DNA from: Prorocentrum cordatum
Lineage: Eukaryota > Sar > Dinophyceae > Prorocentrales > Prorocentraceae
Direction of reading: 5' to 3'
Assembly: GCA_963575745.1 (NCBI GenBank)
Contig: CAUYUJ010007224.1
Span: forward strand, 926,501 to 990,500
DNA: 64,000 bases
Positions 10,544 to 21,471 of this stretch are shown here, piece by piece (position 1 is the stretch's first letter; each line of letters starts with the position of its first letter). The position numbers and the translations under genes are program-made. The notes beneath the pieces were generated by a model. That model was not told where the DNA came from, ran no database searches, and was given only the letters and a program-made list of their open reading frames with translations.

Positions 10544-10757
10544 AGATGGGCGCGGAAGAGTTGCGCGGCGAGGAGGGGGAAAAGGTCGATGTGGAGGGGC
10601 GTGTTGGAGGAGGATGCGGGGGATGAGGACGAGGGGGAGGAGGAGGAGGAGGAGGAGGAGGAGGGGGAAGAGGAGGATGGGGGTGAGGAAGGGCAGGGCA
10701 GGGGAGGAGAAGGAGGACGTACCAACCAACAGAAACAACTTCCTCCTCTCTGCTCAC

Positions 10758-10966
10758 CCCGCTTGCTTGGACAACGTCAGCCCACTCCAATATCCCGCTG
10801 GCAAATCGCCCCCGACTGCGCCCCCAGCGGCTGGCCACCGCAATAGTAAGTAGACCGCCTTCCTTCAGGCGCAGCACTGTGAAACTAGCATGCAGTTGGC
10901 CCTCGAGGCTGGTAAGATCCTCCTCGATGTGGCGGGTATGCTTGTCGAATTCCATGGCGGTCTCGC
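10758..10966 (-). CDS. series B internal exon, unknown
   Basis: The exon runs from an acceptor (gaggcag, 10967) to a strong donor GTGAGC (10757). It reads MEFDKHTRHIEEDLTSLEGQ, LHASFTVLRLKEGGLL and FASGILEWADVVQASG. The first part looks helical. It is conserved in copy 2 at 30699-30907 with one amino-acid-level change. Confidence 0.5.
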
Positions 10967-11094
10967 CTGCCTCCCGAAATACTTTGGATTGCAGACCACA
11001 CCCTGAGCAAACCTTAGTTTGAGCTCGTTTTTTTAATCAATTCGATGGCACGTAGCTCGCATGTCGGATCGATCGCGTCGGATCACATTCCTAC

Positions 11095-11219
11095 CAATGC
11101 TTCCTCAATCACAAACGTGCTTGCCAAACATGCAACCGTTCGCCAAAGGCGGCCAGCGGGCGTTCGACGCCGAGCCACCAACGTGAGAACATACTCAGAA
11201 TGATGCGACCACTTTGCCG
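11095..11219 (-). CDS. series B internal exon, unknown
   Basis: The frame AAKWSHHSEYVLTLVARRRT followed by VACLASTFVIEEALV lies between acceptor gtgcaag and donor GTAGGA. It is short, so coding status rests on the splice-like borders and conservation in copy 2. Confidence 0.4.
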
Positions 11220-11381
11220 CTTGCACAGAGGTGAGGCCAGGCGGCTGGGAGAACGATGCTCGAAGAAATGCCCCCCCCCCCATGTGGCGCCACCCGCCCA
11301 CGTCATCCCACTCTACCTGCAGTTTCCTCCATCATCCACCCCACTTCCTTGCTGTGCGATCGGGCACACTTAGGAGAACAC

Positions 11382-11546
11382 TTCAAAAGCGTCCAAATCT
11401 CTAGATACAGAATTCATGTGGCTGTTGACGAAGTCCGTCACCGCCTCCAGCTGCTGCAGCGGCGTCATGTCCCCCCCGCTGCACTCTCTAATTAGAACCG
11501 CATAGCCCTTGATCTCGTCAGGGACCCCGAGGTTGCCACCTCCCCA
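11382..11546 (-). CDS. series B internal exon, unknown
   Basis: A pyrimidine-rich acceptor (tttttttttgcggcag) is followed by the frame WGGGNLGVPDEIKGYAVLIR, ECSGGDMTPLQQLEAVTDFV and SVSRDLDAFE, then a donor-like GTGTTC. The acceptor is one of the best in the window. The sequence looks helical and acidic. Its function is unknown. Confidence 0.5.
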
Positions 11547-11786
11547 CTGCCGCAAAAAAAAGCATTCTGAACCAGCAGAACCGCACAGGTATCAACGCAG
11601 TCCCGCAAGACACAAGGATTGCAGAGAGGGGGGTGATGGATGTGTGAGCTTCGTTTCCACCGCCATCACCATAAGTAGGAGGGGGAATGGGGCCACTCTC
11701 TTCCTCTTCCCCCTCAGCCTACACCTCCTTCACCCGTCCAACGCATGGTGGTGGCTGTGGAAAACAAGCCCGCCACGGCAAACTTC

Positions 11787-11969
11787 TAGTAAGGACGCGT
11801 GGTAAGGGCGCAAGACCCTTGGAGGCAGAAGTTGAAGTATTCTGGGCGGCAGGCGGCCACCCCCAGGGAACCTGAGAAACTGGCTTGCGAAAATTGCTAG
11901 GGCGGGCCGCAGAGGCTGAGGCAGGCAAGGACCCAAGGGCACCCTTGAAAACGTAGTTTGTCCTTACTA
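11787..11969 (-). mobile_element. introner-like MITE, 183 bp, member 1
   Basis: The ends are TAGTAAGGAC at 11787 and GTCCTTACTA at 11969, a perfect 10-bp terminal inverted repeat whose outer TA could be a target-site duplication. Sub-terminal inverted blocks (gcaagacccttgg / ccaagggcacccttg) follow. Read on the minus strand, the element begins with an excellent donor (GTAAGGAC, just inside the TA) and ends with acceptor ACTAG. It fills the intron that follows the 11968-12185 exon. Member 2 at 18262-18447 is about 85% identical by eye. Confidence 0.7.
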
Positions 11970-12185
11970 CGCGCGCTGCCCTGGCCGCGGACAAGAATGA
12001 GAGCACCCAACGAGTCAATGCGCACCCGAGCGCGCGTTGCAACAAATCTAGCAATCGGCCGACGAACCACGATGAACTGAGCGACGTCAACAACACCCGC
12101 GGCAGAGAGGATTGCTGAGGGAGGAGCACTGCCCTCTCCCACCTTGCGCATAGCTGCCGCGAGCGCGTGCGGCAGGGTCAAAAAG
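11968..12185 (-). CDS. series B internal exon directly bordered by an introner-like element
   Basis: The frame reads LTLPHALAAAMRKVGEGSAP, SAILSAAGVVDVAQFIVVRR and DSLGALILVRGQGSAR. It begins after ttcgtcag (12186) and ends at the terminal inverted repeat of the MITE at 11787-11969, whose GTAAGG serves as donor. Hydrophobic segments alternate with basic ones, and no membrane helix is convincing. The family is unknown. Confidence 0.5.
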
Positions 12186-12529
12186 CTGACGAACGGCCTT
12201 TAACTGCTTTGGGACCTGCAGGGGGTGAGCTGCGACACCCGAGCGCTCGAATGGCCCCGAGGTGGGGCTTCAACTGCTTCGACTAAGAACATCCAGTGGG
12301 GCCGAACTCTGGGGGCGGGAGGCGGGGGGCGGCGCGCGGCACAGGGGGGGGGGCGTTGCTGGGCCAGGGGGCGGGGGCGCATACAGGGCGGCGCAGTTGA
12401 AGGACAATGGGGAGAAGGAGAGAGAGGTGCAACGTCGGTTTCGATCCCAGTAGGTGGAGAACAGGGGTCATGCATGGGGCGGGGCTGGGAAGGGGCTTAT
12501 CAAGGTCTGGCCCGCGCTGGCCTGTCGTG

Positions 12530-12713
12530 GGCTCTTGCGCGACGCAGCTGCCTCCATCGTTGGCCAGGCCACTCCAAAGTGGGAGCTCGAACTACTGCGT
12601 GCTGGTCGATGGGGGTCTCGATCCCAAAAACATGGACTACTATTGTTTCGTGTTGCTCTACAGCGTTACTGATGATTGGGGTGGCATTCTCGGGGGCGTG
12701 CTCTCCCCAGAAA
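12530..12713 (-). CDS. series B internal exon, unknown
   Basis: After acceptor ttgcaag the frame reads FWGEHAPENATPIISNAVEQ, HETIVVHVFGIETPIDQHAV and VRAPTLEWPGQRWRQLRRAR. The 3' border is uncertain (~12530). It lies 120 bases downstream of the transposase-like exon and could be either its continuation or the first exon of a separate gene. Confidence 0.4.
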
Positions 12714-12833
12714 CTTGCAATTGTCAATTGTTTCACCCCTCCTGCTCAGGTTGCCCCCCCCTCGCGCCTGCCGTTTGCCGCCCTCCCCCCCCCCCACTCC
12801 CTATTCTGATCCCGCGGGCCTCTCGCAAGGTAC

Positions 12834-14011
12834 CCCCACTTTCGAAACACCATTCTTTCGAACCGCGCCCTGTGCGTCGAGGCAGCTATGGACGCGACCA
12901 CGCCATTCATTCCCTCATCAATGTACGTGTGGTAGTAGTGAGGTGAACCTTTTACCCGTATCATTTCGGTGAGATGTCGAAACGAATGGTGTTTCGGTAG
13001 GATTGGAACGCCTCCGAGGCCCGCGAGGTTACAATGCATTGCCGCAAACGCTTCCAAGTCATCGCACACATCGGCTGGCACTTTACGGGGCTGCTTCTCC
13101 AGCAAGTCACACCACTTCACCAGAGCAACGCCAGCCTGAAGCAATACGTTTGCTCTCTCCACGTCTGCACATTTATTGCCAAACTCCTCCATCAACCAAA
13201 CCGAAAAGAAGAACAACCATTTGGATTCTGCTGCCTTCGTGCTGATCGAGGGGCTGGCTTTCGAACCGATCATCCCTTCTGTGATGTTCCCCACCCTGGT
13301 AACCTGGGACTCTTGGAGCCCCCGCCGATCCCTCTCTTTGGGGTACCACTCTGCCAAGAGAATCATAATGTTCTGCAGGCCAACCGAAACAAGATCGTCC
13401 TGAGTAGAAAGCTTAAGACCGAAAATGTTCGCTAGCAAGAGCCTCCAGAAAACAGTGCCGATATATACTTTCATGATGCCCAAATGGACACAGTGCATCT
13501 CATCGATGCTGAATGATGTAATGCCTATTCCCAGCGACGCGTCGAGCAATGGATTGCGATGGTGCACCTTAGCATCCTGCGTTGGCCTCCAGAAACAGAT
13601 CAGGGCAGGGCACTCCTCTAAATTGCTGAGCTTATCAAAGTCCATGGTGTCCAACATAGAAGGTATGGCCACGAGGCGATCGTTTTGTTTTAAGCCCAGC
13701 TCTGGGATATCCTGTGATAGTGCCCTCCCCTTGTGCTTCTTCTTGAATACTAACCTCCACCTCACCTTCCGATGCAGCTCAGAAGAGTCTAAGATAACCC
13801 ACTTCTCATGGCTCCTGCATTCGGTATCGTAGCAATTCGGCCCGTGTGGCAGCAACGGGTTTCGAAGGTCGTGGTCCCTCAACTCTGACTGGGGGCAACT
13901 GCAAAAAATGCACGGCGCAGCATTGTGGGCGCAAGTCGGGAAGCCCATGCTCGTGCTCATCTCGGGCCAATCGGCCTTGATATCGACGACCACTGCGCGA
14001 AATCCAAGCTC
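12834..14011 (-). CDS. transposase-like protein, C-terminal exon (DDE second D and E region)
   Basis: A 1178-bp open exon runs from acceptor cgggcag (14012) to donor GTACCT (12833). It begins GFRAVVVDIKADWPEMSTSM then PCIFCSCP: an aspartate followed by an inserted CxxC-type knuckle, as in CACTA/Plavaka-type transposases. Further on come FSIDEMHCVHLGIMKVYIGT (cf. the D-x-MH-x4-G motif) and, near the end, YHTYIDEGMNGVVASIA followed by an arginine-rich helix, a plausible site for the last acidic residue. Many dinoflagellate genomes carry such proteins under 'hypothetical'. The assignment is by motif layout from memory. Whether it is an active transposase or a domesticated gene is open. No in-frame stop is present in either copy. 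Confidence 0.65.
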
Positions 14012-14078
14012 CTGCCCGAGTGATTTTTTTACGTGGTTTTGTTCCAGAAGATCGCAGTGCCCCCTCTTTCTCATTGTC

Positions 14079-14130
14079 TTATTCCTCCTCCTCCTCCTCC
14101 TCCTCCTCCGCCTCTGCCTCCTCCTCGCTC
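14079..14130. repeat. (TCC)n microsatellite in the transposase-like intron
   Basis: A pyrimidine run of cct triplets. The rest of the 14012-14955 intron is GC-rich with C and G runs whose length differs between the copies, and I see no further convincing exon there. Confidence 0.8.
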
Positions 14131-14955
14131 CTCATGGTCGGCGTCGAATGCCCTTCCCTCCCCAATATCAGAATCTCACCATAACTCGCATCCACCGCGT
14201 TACACTCCTCCCTTTCACTGATGGGGACTGGCGACAAGGGGGGGGGGAGAGGCTGAAGCGCTGCTTCGCTCGCGCCCAGACTGCAGCCTATCACATCAAC
14301 GGCAAACGCCCATCACTGGCCCGCAGTCGCACTTGCTCGGAGGGAACGCGCGAGAGGACGCAAGACCCTTCTGAGGGCCACATTGCCACGGGAATGTAGA
14401 TGACATTGGCCGCGGAACAGAGAATGCACGGGCGCCCTTGATTTGGCAGGGCCGACCTACTAATCAGGGCCGACTGTGCTTTCTTCTGCCCTCGACCACG
14501 GGCGCGCAGGGCATGTCGCGAGGCAGCGCCCCCTGACCCTAACGTTTTGGGGCGTCTCGGCGAGGCGCAAGCAGTCGGGCGAGGGCGGGGCGCCACGGGG
14601 AGAGAGCGAGGATGACAGCGAGGGGGCAGGGCGCAGAACGATGATCGATGGGGAGAGTAGGGAGACGCCCCCCAAACCGGATGAGCGATGGAACGGGGCA
14701 CCGCGGCGGCGAGGAGAATGGATGCATGGCCCCGCGAACACAAGGGCCCCCGCGCCCCCCACTCTCTTCGCGAGCCGTTCGCCCCTGTTGCGATCAGCCC
14801 CCGCTCTCTTCGAGGGCAGTCCACTCTCCCTGCGCTCGAACCGAACGCCCCCCCCCCCATCCCCCTGCAAGTGGCAGCGCAACACGTCACGCCCGCGTGC
14901 CCTTCAAATGCAACCACTGCTGCAACCCTCCCGCTCCTGTCCAGATCTTGCGCAC

Positions 14956-15761
14956 CGCTTTGACTCGAACGGCAGCCACGGAGACCCGTCGTGGCGCTCG
15001 CTTGGGAATGTACCATTCGCTAGTGCTGATAGACTCCAGTGCAACAGCGTATACACAACATGCATTGAACAGTAATGACTGCACCCGCAGTCGCACAGGT
15101 CGCTCGTGCGCAGAGCCAGCAGAAGATGTCTTCTCCCAGAGCTCAAGAGATGACAGCTGATACTCCAAAAACTCTCGGTCTTAGTATATGGTGTCTTGTC
15201 CATGTATATTGCTATGGGCAGGGTTTTCAATCGCTCTTCGGGCGTGAGTTGTTTGACGATGTCGTGATCTTCGTATGCAGATATCCACTCCGCATCACGT
15301 ACGTGCTCAGCCCAATCCGTCAATATTGACAGGTCGTTTGAAACCTCATCGAACAAAACTTCGTGCGGTAGTGATGCATGCACGGTCTGAGGCGTGCGCT
15401 CGATATCTCCCCTCGCTAGACCAGGTATATCGAACGAATAAAGCATGTCGTCGAATTGTGCGAAGCCTAATGCAGTGTCTAATTTCCTCTGGAAGTGTCC
15501 TGTTTTTGACGTGGCAGGCAATTTATATTTGAAGGCGTCTTCTACCCCGCAATCATATGCATACTCGCACAAAACGCACACTGAGCGTGCAGTCACTCGT
15601 TTCCCTGTCAAGTAATGGTCAAGCAACTCCTCGATAAACAAATGACTGCTTTCCTTTGCTTTTGCTTTCCTCTCAGCTTCTCGCGACGGGTCTTGTTTCC
15701 ATTCTGGTTGTTCCCATGGCCGAGGGGGCGAAAGGCCGCGCTTGGGCATTGCGCGCTTGAT
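14956..15761 (-). CDS. transposase-like protein, N-terminal exon (DDE first D region)
   Basis: This 806-bp exon follows a very good acceptor (gggcatttcag, 15762) and ends at a GTGCGC donor. It starts with a charged region (PPRPWEQPEWKQDPSREAER), continues with SSHLFIEELLDHYLTGKRVT, and contains LKTLPIAIYMDKTPYTKTES with the candidate catalytic aspartate. It then has a cysteine-rich block CDCGCSHYC and ends SALANGTFPSERHDGSPW. The order 'IYxD...LRTSDLCDCGC...RHDGSPW' directly before 'GFRAVVVDIKADWPE' is the usual order in this family, so the two exons belong together across a ~944-bp intron. Upstream exons are not certain. Confidence 0.65.
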
Positions 15762-16070
15762 CTGAAATGCCCAAATGCTTGACATCAGCCCACAACGCAG
15801 TGCAATTCAAATCATCAATATCACCCGCAATGCGTACTACTGTGTTCCACTCTGACTGCGATTCGTATCGCTACTCACCCCGCCCCCTATCATGCGCCCT
15901 TCGGATATCTCTCGGGCAGCCAAGGCGCGCCTGAAGCAGGCCACACTTCGAGAGGCGCTGGAGTCAAGGGGCGCCCCGCGGCGAACAGGGCGAGAGACGA
16001 TGATGCGGAGGGGGAAATGCTGCGAAGGGGCTGGGGGTGGGATGTTGCACGGCGCAATACGCCCTGCGAA

Positions 16071-16215
16071 ATGCTTAAGAAATCATGGGTTAAGAAATTC
16101 GTAGTCTCATAATCGGAATACAAAAACACAAAATTTCTACTACGCTTTTAGGATTTACATTGAAACAGTAAGACTAATCGAGACTCTGGCCGAAACCTTC
16201 CGTTTTCTTAAGCAT
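16071..16215. mobile_element. AT-rich MITE-like element, 145 bp
   Basis: The ends atgcttaagaaa (16071) and tttcttaagcat (16215) are perfect 12-bp inverted repeats around an AT-rich interior, in otherwise GC-rich DNA. It is repeated in copy 2 at 36017-36161 with one or two substitutions. It lies upstream of the first transposase-like exon. No coding capacity. Confidence 0.55.
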
Positions 16216-16289
16216 CGCCTAGGGTGTAGGGTGCACAGGGCGGGGGGAAGCGGGGCAAGTGGGGTATAGGTCGGGAGTGCAATAGTTAT

Positions 16290-16460
16290 CTGACTTCTCC
16301 CTAGTAGAAAACTTCATGTATCGAGCGAACCCTTGCACGCTCGATTGCCCCACAAAAACGGCGAGAATCGAGCCGACGTTCTTTCCTCGCAAGAGCCTCG
16401 CACGAGGCGCATACAAGTCATGCCGCAACGGGCCATGGCTGCTGGAGGAGCGGACTCTGA
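16290..16460 (-). CDS. weak candidate exon upstream of the transposase-like gene
   Basis: The minus frame LRHDLYAPRARLLRGKNVGS then VFVGQSSVQGFARYMKFST is open and not low-complexity, but its splice borders are poor. Another possible exon lies at about 16668-16765 (EGENDNEAFLFEASLRDKKQ). Either could be a 5' exon of series B. From 16770 to 17357 I see only G-rich tracts and a (TA)n run near 17109. Confidence 0.25.
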
Positions 16461-17356
16461 GCGAGAGTGAAATCATCCTGCTGTCATAATGAACGCATTA
16501 TAAGGAACGGTCTGGCCATGGCGGGCCTTGGCCACGAATGGGATCCACGACGTGAATCTACTGAACGGCCCTCAAACTGGCACCCAAATATGTCCTCACT
16601 CCAGCGTCTAAACTTCACGGAACGAGGAGAGCAGAAACGCTGGAAAAAAATGGCCATTTGAGACACTGCACACTTTCCCCACAAGCGTCGCGAGAGCGGC
16701 TTGAAGTTCGCTGCTTCTTATCGCGCAGAGATGCTTCAAAAAGAAACGCCTCATTGTCATTCTCGCCCTCCTCAGGTACCTCTCAACTGATAGGTGTTTC
16801 CGCGACTATTCCCCTGGGGAACGGTGGGAATGATGAACGGCGCAGACGCGAGGTTGGCGCCGTGTTAAAGCAGGGGCCCGATTGAAAGGGGGGGGGGAAG
16901 GGAAGGAGGGGGCGGAACTGAAGGGAAGCCCTGGGCAGGAGGAGTGGAAGCGGAGGAGGGGCAGGGCGAGGCACTCGGATTTCTAACGCCAAGCATTTTC
17001 CAGTTTTCTCCGGATGGTTTCTCGGAGCTCTCCGGAGCTCTGCAGAGTTCATCGGAGTTCATCGCTGTTCATCGCGGAGTTCATCGCCCATGATTTTTGT
17101 GTTTTTCATATATATATATATATATGGTTTGGCAGCTGTTTCATCGGAGATCATCGGTTCAGAGTTCATCGGTAGTGTTTCGGTGGGGGAACCGGAGCCT
17201 CGCCAGCCGAATTGGCCGCGCCCTCACCATCTTCCCCTCCTAGCTCTCTGTCACCTGTTGCTGGGTTCCCTGGGGGCCATGCAATGAGTGCACCCCGCTG
17301 CTGAGCTCTATGCTAGTACAGTCTAGCCCGCTGCAGCTGCCTGATCCCTACTGTGC

Positions 17357-20126
17357 CTATTTCTTAGCCCACTTGTTGTTCAACGCGTGCTGCTCGTTGA
17401 TGATCTGGTTCAGCTGGATAAGCTCGTCCACAGGCTGAGTCATCCTGCCCCCCCCATCTATCCACTGGCGCCAGATGAGCAAGGGGGGGCGGGACAAGGC
17501 TCGCATCGAGAGGCGGGGGGGCGGGATGAAGGGGCAGGGACGGGGGAGGGAAGGGGCAAATGAGGGGCGAGAGGGGCGGGATCGAGTCCTTCGCATTCAG
17601 TCGCAGTTTCGTTTTTGGATGAGGGCGAGAAGGACGGACGTCGGACGAGTGGGAGTGTTGCGGTCGAGTGCAATCAGATCGAGTTCTGAATTGTAAGTTT
17701 CTAGTTGGCTTGATGTATGTATCACTGTTCTCTGGCTGTGATCACATCTTGTGATCTATAACTATATAGAGTTACGTGTGCATGTGTGCGTCGTGTTCTA
17801 TATATAAGTATGACTAACGGTGTGTAGACATATCTGCATTAAGTGCAATGCTCTGAACACACGCCCGCTGTCCTGTCAGTAATCTTCTTATACTCCTCGA
17901 TAAGCTCAGTCGGCGCCATGTCCTTGACGAGGCTGGCCTTGTTCTCGATGCACATGCGCACGAAGTAGTCGGTGCGGCTGCTCATGGCATGGTCGACCTT
18001 CTTCTGCAAGGACTGAGCCCAGTCGTCTGGGTGAACCTCCCTCCCCCACGCGGGGCGAACGAATGGGCGCAGGGCCGAGGGAGCGGGCGGAGTGGAGTCG
18101 GTTGGAAGGGATTGGAACCACAAGGGGCACGTAGTGCGGGGGGGGGGCGAGGCGAGGGGGGGCGGGAACGAGAAGGGTCTGGGTTTGGGCGGGCCAGGGA
18201 ATTGCGCAGCGAGCGGGATCATTCACTGCAAGTGCGAAAGCAGACCTACAGTGAGAATGCATAGTAAGGACGCGTGGTAAGGACGCAAGACCCTTGGAGG
18301 CCGAAGTTGAAGTATTCTTGGCGGCAGGCGGCCAAGCACCCAGGGAACGCGAGAAACTAGCCTGCGAAAGTTGTTAGGGACGAGCCGCAGAGGCTGAGGC
18401 AGGCAAGGACCCAAGGGTACCCTTGAAAAAGTCGTCTGTCCTTACTATGCGCGTTGACTGTACTTCACGCGAACTCGTTCGGTCAAGTGTGGAGGGAGGA
18501 GGACGATGAGAGAGGCCGCGCCATCCCCCCCCCCCCCCGCACCTTCAACCACTTCCACTCGGGCATGGCGTTCATCGCGGACAGGAACGTGGAAGCAGTA
18601 TTCACCGCCGTCTGGTAGGTCGCCAGCACTGCCTTCGCCTTGGTCTCTGCTGCTTTGACGAGCGCCTGCTCATCCTTTTTCCTTTGCTTTGCTGCCCTTT
18701 CCTCGGGCGTCTCGATCTTCTGCTGCCCCTTGTCGAGGGCGCAACTACTCGCGCTCCCCAACCCTGGCCATCCCAATAGTGAACACAAGATCGGTGCACA
18801 TGACTTCGTGGCCAAGCCATGGAAGCGTAAGCACCGATCCTGTGTTCGGAATTGACTTGGCCAAGATCTTAGGCGTATAGTTGGCGCCCCGACACCTTGG
18901 ACGCGGGCTTGGCCCGTGCCTTCGCCCTGCGCCTCTGGGCTGGCTCCTCCACCTCCTCTCCAGGAGCTTGGCCGCCGCCCGCTGCCGCCTGGGCTGCCAC
19001 CTGAGCTGCGCTGCCCGCTGCCACCTGAGCTGCGCCGCTGGCTGCCACTGGAGCCGCGCTGCCCGCTGCCACTGGAGCTGCGCCGCCCGCTGCCACCTGA
19101 GCTGCGCCGCCCGCTGCCACTGGAGCTGCGCCGCCTGCTGCCACTGGAGTTGCGCCGCCTGCTGCCTCTGGAGCCGCGCTGCCCGCTGCCGCCTGAGCTG
19201 CGCCGCCCGCTGCCACTGGAGCTGCGCCGCCCGCTGCCACTGGAGCCTCGCTGCCCGCTGCCACTGGAGCTGCGCTGATGTGCCCGCTGCCACTGGAGCT
19301 GGCGCCATCACCATTGTACTTGCGGCGCTTGCTGGCCTGCAGATTGGAGCGGGGGGGGCGGGGGGGGGGGCGGGGTGGGGGTTGGTGGGTGGTTGTGGGT
19401 GGTGGGGGGGGGGGGGGGGGCGGCGCCGATGGCGATGATGATGATGATGATGATGAGGGGGAGGGGGAGGAGGAGGAGGAAGAGGAGGATGGCGATGACG
19501 ACAGTGATGACTGTTATTCTGGCGACGATGATGCTGGCGATGATGGCGCTGCTGCCACTGCTGATGATGACGCTCATGATGACGATGATGATGAGGACGA
19601 TGCTGAGGAGAAGGAGGAGCTGGAGGTGGCGGGGGAGGGGACAGGTTGAGGACGAGGGGGTGAGGAGAGATAACGGCGCTCTGATGAATACCCTCAGCCT
19701 CTTCTTCCTCTCCTTTCCTCCTCCTGCTCCTCCCCTCCCACTGTTGCTGCTGATCCCCCAACTCGTCTTCCTCCATCCAATCGTCGTCCTCCTCCGCCGC
19801 CTCATCCCCCTCATCCTCCTCCCCCCCCTCCTCCTCCTCTTCCTCATTCCACATTCGCCCATGCACTCCTCCTCGAGCTTATGGTTGCCCTCGTCGATAA
19901 TCGCAACCTGCAGGGCCTGCTCCTCCAGCCCCCTCTTGGCCAGGGCCTTCGCGGCCTCGCTGACCTGGGCTAATGCTCCAACTCCCCCAGAAGTCGCTGC
20001 GGAGGGGGAGCGGGGAAGGGGCTGGGCCATTAATTGGCAGATTCATCTTAGGAGTATGCGCATGCGCAACTATATATATATATATATATGCGTGTGCAGA
20101 CATGCATGCATATGCGATTGTGTGTG

Positions 20127-20158
<32 letters not shown>

Positions 20159-21122
20159 TGCGCGCGTGCGCGCGCGTGCGTGCGCGCGCGCTAGCGACAG
20201 CCTGGTAGAGGGGGGCGGGGTGCTCAGGACGGCGCAGGGGGGGCGGGGGGGCGGCAGCAGCTGGGCGCGTGGCGCGCACTTCTTTCAAGGCACAGCCCGG
20301 CCCGCGAGCAACTCCCCGCGGGGGGGGGGTCTAGGGGGGAGGGGGGGGGGGTGATCATGAGAACGAGCGGCAGGATGACATATACCCGCAGACCTCCATT
20401 CCAGAACTGAGACCTGCGCTGCTGAGCACCGTCTCCAAGTCAGCCGTGGGCTGCAGCTCCTTGTAGCTTGTCCACGCCTTCTCCATCTCCTCCCGCCTGC
20501 CGACTTCGAGGTAGAGGTAGCGCATACGCTTGGCCATGTCGTCCCACCTGCACCAGTCGCCGCCCATCTTGATGCAGCTCTCGACGTAGTTCTGGGCGGC
20601 AACTATGTTGGTGGGGTCGTCGTAACCCCCTTCTTCCTGCCCGCCCCCCGTTCGAACTCACAACGCGCGTGCTCGCGCGACCATTCGTGAGAGCACGCGC
20701 GCTGTGAGTTCGACGTCGCGCACTGCCACTGAGCGCGATGCAACTGATGCGAACGCACGCACACGAGCCAACCCTGCGCCTCCATGAAACGGTCGGCGCT
20801 GTAGGCCGATGGGAAGAAGGACGAGATGAGGGGGCGGGATCAATGAACGCAGAAGCAAGACAATGATGAGAGGGTGCATGGAGGATCACACGACGCAGAA
20901 GGCCGCTGTTTCGACCTGCCATGCTTGCGCATCGCTTGCCCCCTCCCCCTCCCCCCTGGCGCCCGCCTGAATGATCTTCGAGAAGCTCTTGTACGTCGCT
21001 TTCTCGGTCGACACCTCCCGAGATAATAATGCGCGCGCGGTGTGACCCAGGGTGGGCGAGAGCGAAATCTCTCCTTCGTTCGTTCTCCCTGTCTCGTTTT
21101 TTTTTGTTGTTGTTTTTTGTTT

Positions 21123-21167
<45 letters not shown>

Positions 21168-21428
21168 CCCTCTCTCGCTTTTGTCATCTCCCTCCTCTCC
21201 TATCTCTCGGTGCCCACCCTCCCTCTATGCCAATATCTATGTAGATGGGGCGAGAGAGAGCGATAACGAGAGAGAGAGAGAGAAAGAGATATGGGGAGCA
21301 TCGTGGACAGGGGGCCAGAGAAAGACAGAAAGAGAGAGGGAGAGAGAGAGAGAGAGAGAGAGCGACCGAGAGAACGTGAGGGATCCAGAGGGATACACGC
21401 AGCACCTGCAGGGATAACAATAGAGATG

Positions 21429-21471
<43 letters not shown>

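Noticed and set aside
14024-14030. T7/T8 difference that at first seems to frameshift the transposase-like gene between copies
   Set aside because: The run lies upstream of the acceptor cgggcag, so it is intronic; both exons remain intact.
18881-19438. Plus-strand Cys/Ala/Arg-rich ORFs over the Ala-rich exon
   Set aside because: Shadow of the 24-bp repeat. The minus frame has clean acceptor and donor and equal length in both copies.
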